Shown: positions 54,527 to 62,000 of the stretch, one piece after another | Numbering within the stretch: position 1 is the stretch's first letter | Layout of the letters: each line of letters opens with the position of its first letter | Assembly: GCA_009760855.2 (NCBI GenBank) | Contig: WPIO01000061.1 | Span: forward strand, 1,905,001 to 1,967,000 | DNA from: Cristatella mucedo | Taxonomy: Eukaryota > Bryozoa > Phylactolaemata > Cristatellidae | DNA length: 62,000 nucleotides | Direction of reading: 5' to 3' | Notes under the pieces: model-generated | What the model was told of the DNA's origin: nothing | What the model saw: only the letters and a program-made list of their open reading frames with translations | Database searches by the model: none | Translations under genes and position numbers: made by a program

Positions 54527-54653
54527 GAATTGCAGGGCACGATGCCCCGATGGTAAGCCAATGCCCACGAAAATGGCGATGAGAACGGACAGACGACCAA
54601 GCGACTGCCTGCGAGAACCTTTCCATGTCTTCAAGATGGTCACCGGAAGTCAC
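54527..54653 (-). CDS. Host exon candidate (unrecognised)
   Basis: 127 nt between acceptor GACCAG and a strong donor GTGAGT. The minus-strand frame is open throughout (GDHLEDMERFSQAVAWSS ... RGHWLTIGASCPAI). No domain was recognised. Confidence 0.4.
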
Positions 54654-54769
54654 CTGGTCTATGTCTCGGATTGCAGCAGGTCAATGAATGGTAAGCCTGC
54701 TATGTATGAGCATGACAGATGTCAAGTAAAGACTGGTTGAAGTTAATGATTTAATCCTGATACCGACAA

Positions 54770-54888
54770 AGTGCAGCTTGTAGCAGACTAAAGTCAATCC
54801 AAAAATTGATCACCGATCCTTCCCACAACAGAATCAGGAGGCAACGAAAGCTGTGCATTATCAAACGGTAAAGCTAACACAAAGGTAG
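54770..54888 (-). CDS. Host exon candidate (unrecognised), donor uncertain
   Basis: Acceptor TTGGTTCAG before 54888, then an open stretch FVLALPFDNAQLSLPPDSVV. It reaches a stop near 54786 unless a donor such as GTGGGA or GTGATC is used first. Confidence 0.3.
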
Positions 54889-55100
54889 CTGAACCAAGTA
54901 ATGCACGTGTGAAGACAAGAAAAGAACGACAGCCTATTACATCTACGGGGAATGTGCTTGTACAACCCTCCATTCTTACTAAGACGAGAAACCATAAGGC
55001 ACTAGCACCGAATGATTAGTAGCATAGTACCGGGTGACCAAGTTCATGTGTGACAGAAACTGACAGACAGCATAGGCCTGTCTTAAATACCCAATGTTAC

Positions 55101-55557
55101 CTGCAAGGGCATCGATCTGCTTATCCGTTCTGCATTCTCAGCAGCATCTGCTTCCCGAAATGCCGGCAGAGACGACAGAACGCTGCTGCTGCTGCTGCTA
55201 CTATTGAACCTGGCACTAAAAGCAACTGCAACTTCGTCCGGCATCAGAATGGAAGGTGCAGGAGGCTCGACCAGTAGTGGCGCATCGTGAAGAAGAAATT
55301 CGTAAAGACATGAAACCGGTAGCATGTCCAGCGAACCCTTGCTTGCCTCCACCAGATCAACAAGCCACGGCATCGAGCCCAGATTACCCAAAGGTAGAGA
55401 GATATAGTTGGGCACCAGTAGGCCAGCAATAGCTGCAGCTGCTGATATGCTAACCACGAGATATAGCATCGATGGGAAGGAAATCCGGCGCGTTGTGCAG
55501 CGATCCCTTAATAAGTCAATGCAAAAATGGTGCATAATGTCGCCGACATGAAAGCAA
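55101..55557 (-). CDS. Host exon candidate, 457 nt (unrecognised)
   Basis: The longest well-bounded exon in the window: acceptor TGTTTTGCAG, donor CAG/GTAACA. One frame is open across all 152 codons: HHFCIDLLRDRCTTRRISF, a hydrophobic alanine-rich segment, GNLGSMPWLVDLVEASKG, CLYEFLLHDAPLLVEPP, then a serine-rich end. The helical, leucine-rich character suggests a large scaffold-type protein. I considered a Mediator tail subunit but could not support it. Confidence 0.5.
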
Positions 55558-55666
55558 CTGCAAAACAGGCTTCGCATGGAGTGCAGTCACCAATAACTGA
55601 AGCCAGCTGAAAAGACATCCCATTGCCATTAACATATACAATGCACGAAAACGTATGCCAAGATAC

Positions 55667-55858
55667 GGTCATAGTTTGATGCAGCCACTGGCTGCTGCTC
55701 GTTACCCTGTGTACTTGATGCTAATACCGGCTCTTGACCAGGAGCAAGGCTTGCTTGGCTAAGCACATCAGACTTACATTCGGACTTCATCATCCACTGA
55801 AGCAGTTTCGACTTACGTGATACCTGTGGCTTACTGAAGTGCAACTTCATGTAATATT
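55667..55858 (-). CDS. Host exon candidate (unrecognised)
   Basis: Acceptor GGCTACAG, donor ACC/GTATCT, open for 64 codons (YYMKLHFSKPQVSRKSKLLQ ... PVAASNYD). Next intron about 109 nt. Upstream the intron is occupied by a LINE-B. Confidence 0.4.
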
Positions 55859-55887
55859 CTGTAGCCGCCGGCTACAACATATATAAC

Positions 55888-56740
55888 AATAATAATAATA
55901 ATGCACTTGATAAAGCTCCCTCAGAGAACTCAATATCTTTCTAAGCTCTTTACGTTTCCTGCAAAGCGATACGCGATTAAATGGTGAGTAATATCATGTT
56001 TGATAAACAACATGAATAACATGGTTAGTGGTGACATGCATTGGGTCAGCATGCAAATGTGGTTAGGGGCAGCATGAACAGTGTCAGCATGCATAAGCAA
56101 ACGGAGGACGAATCGCAGGGACCAACTAAATGCAGCCTTAAATAGGTGTGTTTGTAAGTTCTTTTTAAATGTGGTCAAGTCCCGGAATGGTCTGACGCAA
56201 GTCGGGATGGAGTTCCAGGCTTTGGAATCATACGAACTAAATGCACGGTCTGAAATGGATTTGAGGTTAGTACGAGGTACACTGTTATATTCCGATAAGC
56301 TGGCAGTACGATGCTTGGCCTAGTACTGGATTTGATCTGAGAGATAGGCTGGAGCCAAAGAATGGAATGAATTAAAAGTGAGCGAAAAAACCTTGAAACT
56401 GATCCGTTGCTTTACTGGTATCCGGTGCGGGTCAGGGAGAAGTGGTGTGATGTGGCAACTGAGATGCTCACGACAGACAGGCCTAGCTGAGGAGTTTTGC
56501 ACCAGCTGTAATCGCCTTTTTGTACATGCCCGTAAGCTAGCAAGCAGTAATTTGCAGAAGTCAAGACGGGATATCACAAATGTATGGACTAACTTAGACA
56601 TGGTATTCTTATTTAAATAAGCCAGAATTTTAGCGATGCAATGCAGCTGCAAGTATGCAGACTTGACTGGGGAACTGATGTGGTCGTTTAACGAGAAATC
56701 ACTTTGGAACATGACACCTTGGTTTCGAGATGATAAATGA
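55888..56740 (-). mobile_element. LINE-B copy B6
   Basis: Minus-strand 3' part with an AATAATAAT tail at 55890-55902, 3' UTR, then RT thumb (56320-56712: SSPVKSAYLQLHCIAKI ... SARPVCREHLSCHITPLLPD). Fairly intact frame of 130 codons. It lies between exon candidates of the host gene, on the same strand. Confidence 0.82.
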
Positions 56741-56744
56741 CATG

Positions 56745-57405
56745 GCTAGCAGACCAGGCAGAAACAAAAGTATGAGATGTCATAAGGCAATAACAGAAGC
56801 AACATGTATCTAAAGCCATTAGTTGGATTAGAACATGGACAGAGACACCTGCAGCACTTTGGCACAAAATGGAAGGAGTCGAGAGACTGCAAAAGAGGTA
56901 CTCGCAACCAATTCATGCACCAAGCTCATAGCCGCCTTGAGTGGTACACAATTACATAAAATAAAGGACGTGGCATGTTGGAAAGATCACATCCTAATAG
57001 CAGAGTTGAGCGGCACTTCTGGATATCGCTAAGCAAACGTCTAATGTCTGTTTGCTTCCGGTTGATTTTGTCCAGCTGATTCCACTGCTGACTGCTCATT
57101 TGAAATGTTACAATAAAATGAGTAGATATTACATTGAATATGCATACATGCTCAGCCGTCAAAATGTGTCATCGTTCCTCTGCCTCCAGAATACAATTGA
57201 GCCTTATTTTCATTATCCATTATCCATGATCCATTCATTATTCATTAGACTTACCTGTGACAAAGAGCAAGTAGTCTGCAGGCACGATTGGTAGTGTGTA
57301 TGCAGCTGCACCATTTCATCTAATATTGCGACGTTGATTCCTTCACTCCATTCGGTGAGATGTAATTATGTTGAATTAGATCCTCTAGATCTTAGATTTT
57401 AAATC
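56745..57405. other. Unassigned, probably intronic
   Basis: No exon with two good splice sites was seen here. Confidence 0.35.
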
Positions 57406-57409
57406 TTAC

Positions 57410-57468
57410 GTCCTCTATTGCATGTAAAGCCTCTTCACTATTAATACGACGATATGGCACGGCAGGTT
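57410..57468 (-). CDS. Host micro-exon candidate (unrecognised)
   Basis: 59 nt between a strong acceptor CGTTTTCTTTTCAG and donor GAC/GTAAGA. Open frame PAVPYRRINSEEALHAIED. Splice sites are among the best in the window. Confidence 0.5.
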
Positions 57469-57580
57469 CTGAAAAGAAAACGTGATTTCTGAATAGCCAG
57501 ACTTTTGACAAGAAAGCAATTAGCCGACGTAGCCTGGTTTGAGTCATCAAACTGACCATGTCCTAGATTCCAGCAAGCAC

Positions 57581-57884
57581 CTTCAGGGGCATCGGACGGA
57601 GTGGAAGCTGCTACGTGTTGAGATGGTGTTTCGCGAACCAGTGATGAGCGGCTCTTCTCTCCTTGCAGTTGTACTGGTCGCAGCAGCATAAACAATATCG
57701 GAAGGAGAGCTGTCTGAACTTTGTAGTGCCGTTGCTGTCGAGCTATTTCCTTCACCAGCCAGATACTCTTGTTGAGACTGTGAGAGATTGTTGACATTGC
57801 CACCACTATTAACCTTACACTCATGGGTCTGGTTCAACATGCCATTATTGCTGCTTACCATATTCGTTCCAGCCACTGTATTCT
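57581..57884 (-). CDS. Host exon candidate, Ser/Asn/Gln-rich (unrecognised)
   Basis: Acceptor AATTCTTTCAG, possible donor AAG/GTGCTT, 304 nt. The frame NTVAGTNMVSSNNGML ... NNLSQSQQEYLAGEG is low-complexity and open almost to the end (TGA 57583-57585, overlapping the donor). A second frame is open over the same span, so the phase is not settled. Confidence 0.35.
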
Positions 57885-57899
57885 CTGAAAGAATTGGTG

Positions 57900-58545
57900 C
57901 ATGACGTTTGGTAAGATTCTTCGCACTTCAGGGTACGTCCAACTTCTGAAAAGGGGGCTAGTGCTTTGACTTAGAGAAAGTTCTCTCTGTATCAACATTG
58001 TCGATCTAGATGACTGGTGTTCATCACAAGACTGCGTTTATAAAATAAGGGTCTTTTCCTTTTATTTCTGAGTGCCCTCAGTGACAAATAGAAGGAGATA
58101 AACTAGATGTCTACTTTTTATTTAAACGGCAGAAAGTAGTTCCATGAATTCTTCCTTCGTACGCACCTTCAGTATTCTGTGTGAACAAATAGGAAGGGGG
58201 TAAAACCTAGTATTGTGACATCAAACATTATTCAGATGGCTAATCAACTAGTAGAAGATAAAGAGAACAAAGTTCCTCAGTTAAACTAATTAGCAAGGAT
58301 CTATTGGGATAAATAAATATGACAGAGTACTTAGGCTAAGAGCCACTAGACTCGCATTATAGTCCTTTAGAGTTATCTTAGCAGATGCGAAATCTCGTTC
58401 ATGTGGTTCAATTAAGCTTTTGACCTCTTAAAAGCTCTATTAGAACCTTATGGCTGTATATTGAACTGAGATCTTGATTCCGCGGTAATGAATTTACTGT
58501 TCCGAACACAGAACTTTTCGGAACTATTGGGTGATGACGAGATGT
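57900..58545. other. Unassigned AT-rich sequence
   Basis: No feature recognised; could be the upstream intron of the host gene. Confidence 0.35.
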
Positions 58546-58547
58546 TA

Positions 58548-58935
58548 CTCGAGAGGGAAGGAATCAAGGTTATCACACCTCTATAGTATTGGTTAGGCTA
58601 CGATAAGGAAAAATCCTCTTCATTACTTGAGAGGTCTGTTTCTTCTTTTCATTCTTCCGGGCATACTTTCATAAAAGTTTAACCCCTTCTCCAGAGCTGG
58701 GATCTGTATGACCACCGGTAGGAACTACTTCTATCAGCCCCTTTGATGTATCATATTAAACTATTAATATTATTACATACCGTAGTTCAACTCTCCTCTG
58801 GGTGAGTGTTACTTGAGCCCACAATGAATTTATAGAAGGCCTTCTTCAAACCTCCACCTACGGCTTACTAGTCAGTCATTCAAGAGGTTTACTTTACTTT
58901 CCTTAAACTGGGAGAGTACAATGAAACTTTTTTCT
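58548..58935. repeat. Dispersed repeat, copy 2
   Basis: Partner of 16401-16790, same orientation. An extra TTAATATTATTA insertion is present near 58760. Confidence 0.6.
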
Positions 58936-59089
58936 CCTTAAGGGATGGTGCCAATGGGTCATGTTCTACGTAAGGTGCTGTAAGAGCTTAGACCGCAATA
59001 ACCCTTATCGACCACTCGCTCTCTATCCTCAGCCAATACCAGTCACATGCAGCAACGAAATGCAATGTAATTAGAAACAATGTAATGCA

Positions 59090-59926
59090 TATGCCAGGCG
59101 AAACCTGAGGAGCAGTCTCGGGTGGAGTGACTGCCCTCACCACAGTGGCCACACTTTGGATTTATTGGGCAGGCCGTGATCAGGTGCCCCGGCCTGTGGC
59201 ACCTGAAGCACACCACCTTGGGGCAGTCTGCCAAGTTATGTCCCACAAGTCTGCAGCCGTTGCAGACGCGCTTGGGGCAGCCGAGGGCCCGGTGGCCTTG
59301 GGCACCACAGTGGCCGCATGGGGAAGGCATGCCCGGGTACTGGACCATCACTAAGTCCAGGCAGTCGCCAATCATGATACAGGACGGGGTTGAGCCTTCA
59401 TCTCGTCCTGAAGCTGCCATTGGTCAGTCCTGATTTTAGAACCTCTAAGACAGCCATGCTTCTTGTTCAGAACCTTCCCGTACGGCGAGAAGGCCTTCAC
59501 GACCTCCGACAAGGGGGTACAAGGGTGAATGCACCACAGGGTGACAAGAAGGGACCTGTCGACCTGATGGCGTGCGGCGGGAAAGACCTTAACCAAAGCC
59601 TGCACGGCCACACGAGCCTGCTCCGATGTGAAGAACCGTAGTTCCACAAACTTTCGCGGCTTACAAGCAAAAGCTTAATCAATGCTACAGGCCCTGCCTC
59701 GCTAGCAATCTGGACGATTTCGTACAGATTCTTTCCATCAAATCCTTTGGCCGAGGCGGAACAACCACAGCCAGCGGGTTAAGCTTAGCAAGCGGCGAAG
59801 CTCCAGGGACAGGGCCAGGGATGTTAAGCTGCTAGCACACAACCGAGGCGAACGACATCCCCGGAATCCGGGAGGGGGAGCCCAGAGGGGTAGGGGTGCA
59901 GGGGGGCTTCGGCGACTTGCTTAGAC
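59090..59926 (-). pseudogene. LINE ORF1 with four CCHC zinc knuckles (copy C3)
   Basis: Start at the ATG near 59926 (MSKQVAEAPLHPYPSGLPLP). A middle domain (KNLYEIVQIASEAGP, VELRFFTSEQARVAVQALV, ARHQVDRSLLVTL) is shared with copy C4, with frameshifts near 59820, 59650 and 59400. Four CCHC knuckles (CGHCGAQGHRALGC, CNGCRLVGHNLADC, CFRCHRPGHLITAC, CGHCGEGSHSTRDC) lie at 59110-59340. Similarity ends right after the fourth knuckle, as in C4. It follows the LINE-C leader directly. Confidence 0.8.
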
Positions 59927-60129
59927 ATGTCAGGCCAGCAGGCCGACGAGCAGAGGCGAGCGACAGCAGCACGACGAGCGGAGGCCTCCCGAGCGCCAGT
60001 TAGCAGGAGGTGATTCAGTCTCGTCGGCTCTCTATCGCTGGCCGGCCAGGGGGATTCGTGGCCGGTATAGAAACCTATTAGGGGCAGGGCCACGGCAGGC
60101 CAAACAATGGAGCAAGACGCCTGGCGGCT

Positions 60130-61065
60130 TTAATCTAGGCCCAGGGACGCGCACATATGCAAAAGACATAATCTTACACAAAAATAGAATAAAACACTGG
60201 CTAGACGAAAGAAACGAAAAAAGAACTGCAGACGGGCCTGGTATTGGCCTTAAAAGCGAAGTACCCGGTGGGCGGGGCTACGTCCGGCTGGATCCAGGAG
60301 CACGAGCTCGTAGCCACAAACAATCACGCCGAAGGTCGTGGACACTGAAAATCACCACAAGCGTGTACGGGAACAAAATAAGAGAATAATTAAGCAAGAG
60401 AGAGCCTCAGACGGGCCCGGGGTTCGGTCGCGGAACCGAAGTACCAGGTGGGCAGGACTACAATCGTCGGGACAAAAGAGCGCGAGGGCGTGCAACAAAA
60501 AACCAAGCCTGGGGTTGTGCTCGTTTAGGACGAACACCGGCTAATACAGAAAAAAAATATTTTACAAACTTGACTAAAGGGAGTCGCAGACGGGCACTGG
60601 AATCGGCGTTTAGACCGAAGAACCATGGGGGCGGGGCTTCGCTGGGCCGGGCAATGGAGACGGAACTCTGGCAGGTCTACAGAGCAGGACCAAAGGCGTG
60701 CACAAACAAAACAAGCACTATTAGGTGAAGGAGCACACAGGGAATCTACCAAGACTATGCGCGCCCGCGTACGAGCAGCGGATCCGACACGGCGAAGGGG
60801 ATTCCTTCGCCGGAAGGGCAGCTTCCGGCCCTACCCTAGGGGGTAGCCCCGGGCCGGACAAAGTAACCCGAGCGCGTGGCCGCTAGAATCCAAGCCCGAA
60901 GGAAAACACACAGAATTTACACGAGTATACACGCAAAAAAATTCTAATACTAAAACTATACAAAGAAAAACCGTAGACGGGCTACGGATTCGACTTTAAA
61001 GCCGGAATACCCGGTGGGGCGGAGCTAGGCCTAGCGGGACGAAGGAGCAGCAGGCAAACGCTTAC
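60130..61065 (-). repeat. LINE-C 5' leader monomers, about five units
   Basis: The landmark CAGACGGGC or TAGACGGGC recurs at about 60230, 60410, 60588 and 60972, with a diverged unit between the last two. The period is about 177-182 bp. Each unit carries GAAGTACCMGGTGGGC-like, CCGG-GACAAA-like and CAAGC..GAAGG/GAGGGTCGT blocks. Analogous in position to promoter monomers of some L1 families. Confidence 0.75.
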
Positions 61066-61124
61066 AAAAAGGCAAGGCCAGAAAGCGTTCACTTCTCATA
61101 ATGAAACTAGCAAACTCACAGTTA

Positions 61125-61421
61125 CACAGGGAGTATAACAAGGCCAAACACGCACACGTATGAGCCGCAGCTCGGGTGTAAAGAACGAAATTCATTCTCG
61201 GAGCTGGCGACTTCCGGCCCTACCAAGGGGCAGCCGTAGGCCGGCGTCCTTAAAACGCAAAAAATAACCCTAACTAGGTAACCTAACTACAAACTAAGAG
61301 CCCGAAAATAATCAGCACTTGATATTACACACGAATACCGGATACCGGGCCTCCGATGGCAGATGAATATCCTCCAAAATCACGATGTCGACGGAGCTCG
61401 GCATTACACGTCCGGATACTA
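61125..61421 (-). promoter_or_regulatory. LINE-C 5' terminal block (copy in C3)
   Basis: Near-identical to 53570-53880, and the 5'-most part of the element on the minus strand. High identity suggests both came from a recently active source. Confidence 0.78.
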
Positions 61422-61424
61422 CGG

Positions 61425-62000
61425 TACCCAGGCTGGGTTCGGTTGGCTGGGACCAGACGGCTTTAGTGAGGGTTAGGGTCACCGGCTAGGCCGGGGTCGG
61501 ACCCTACGGCATGGCCGGATGTATGCGGTGACGTGAGGTCACCGGGGCTCTTGGGTACGGGAAGTTGGCCAAGTAAGTCGTGGTTTTGGAGGCTCCCGGT
61601 CTCGCCGAGTTATGCACCTGGATTCGTGCAGGCATGCTCCGGCGATGCTGCCACGCACGCAAGGGAACGAGTGCCCAAGGCCCGAGCTGAGCTGGATAGC
61701 TCGCTCGTTGTTGACTTGTTCATACCGCGTCCCCCGTGTAGCGTGTTCGTGACCCCCCACCCGGTGTGTTGGCGTCTTTCGGTGGAAGCTTACGACTGTG
61801 GTAGTTATCGACTCGGACTAGCCAGCAGTTACTCAGCCAGCCGGGTTTTGGACGGCGTACGCTCGTACTGTTGGATTCGGAGTCGGTACAACGACAGGAC
61901 TGCAGAAGCCGACTGACCACAACTAACACGTTTGTTCACACTTGCTGCTTCGCCTTGCGCCCCAGTAGTGTACTGTGTATAGGACCCTCCCTGTAGACTT
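61425..62000. other. Unassigned GC-rich sequence
   Basis: Frames at 61533-61916 (plus) and 61539-61929 (minus) are open but not recognised. No repeat partner in the window. Confidence 0.35.

Noticed and set aside
55101-55557. Mediator subunit (Med24-like) assignment for the 457-nt exon
   Set aside because: A loose resemblance over 15-20 residues only; spacing and flanking sequence do not support it.
60130-61065. CRISPR-like array
   Set aside because: The repeat unit is about 180 bp with diverged copies and no short-repeat/spacer pattern; it is a LINE leader in an animal genome.

Overview
This is a non-coding-rich window of an invertebrate animal nuclear genome. The evidence is non-LTR and LTR retrotransposons of several ages, long microsatellites, host exons bounded by GT..AG sites with short introns (about 80-160 bp), and metazoan-type domains (a DNMT1 C-terminus and a CBP/p300 KIX domain). 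I cannot name the species. There are no operons, rRNA genes, CRISPR arrays or convincing functional tRNA genes.

Layout. 1-14 kb: decayed LINE fragments, then a nested structure in which a 4.39-kb Ty3-like LTR retrotransposon (4794-9184, minus strand) sits inside an older LINE (LINE-A, 4473-10558, minus). The LTR element keeps two 308-bp LTRs, gag, protease, reverse transcriptase, RNase H and integrase. A textbook -1 frameshift signal joins gag to pol. It is disabled by a gag frameshift and two in-frame stops. A second gag/protease remnant lies at 12.36-13.32 kb. 14-21.6 kb: fragments of a second LINE family (LINE-B, ATT-tailed), a perfect 21-bp hairpin, and TA, TG and CT microsatellites.

21.7-28.1 kb: the last exons of a DNMT1-like DNA methyltransferase with splice sites preserved but two in-frame stops. 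Beyond them is an AT-rich remnant of a protein-primed family B DNA polymerase of Polinton/Maverick (adintovirus-like) type (24843-27976, minus), which is cut off before polymerase motif B and interrupted by a tRNA-derived SINE. 28-42 kb: LINE remnants, a Tc1 transposase pseudogene (32.6-33.6 kb), two exons encoding most of a CBP/p300 KIX domain (35711-36119), a LINE-B nested in a LINE-A with target-site duplication, and a duplicated segment (about 0.5 kb) carrying a 189-nt open exon-like frame.

42.3-53.9 kb: a LINE-A copy with endonuclease and RT domains, followed by copies of a third LINE family (LINE-C). LINE-C has an R2-like C-terminal zinc knuckle and a restriction-like endonuclease. Its 5' leader consists of a roughly 0.3-kb block followed by tandem monomers of about 180 bp. 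54-58 kb: a run of exon-like open segments on the minus strand with good splice sites, probably an unrecognised host gene, with a LINE-B in one intron. 58.5-61.4 kb: a dispersed repeat and another LINE-C 5' leader with a zinc-knuckle ORF1. Almost every mobile-element reading frame is broken, so the window reads as an old, layered transposon sediment with a few host exons embedded in it.
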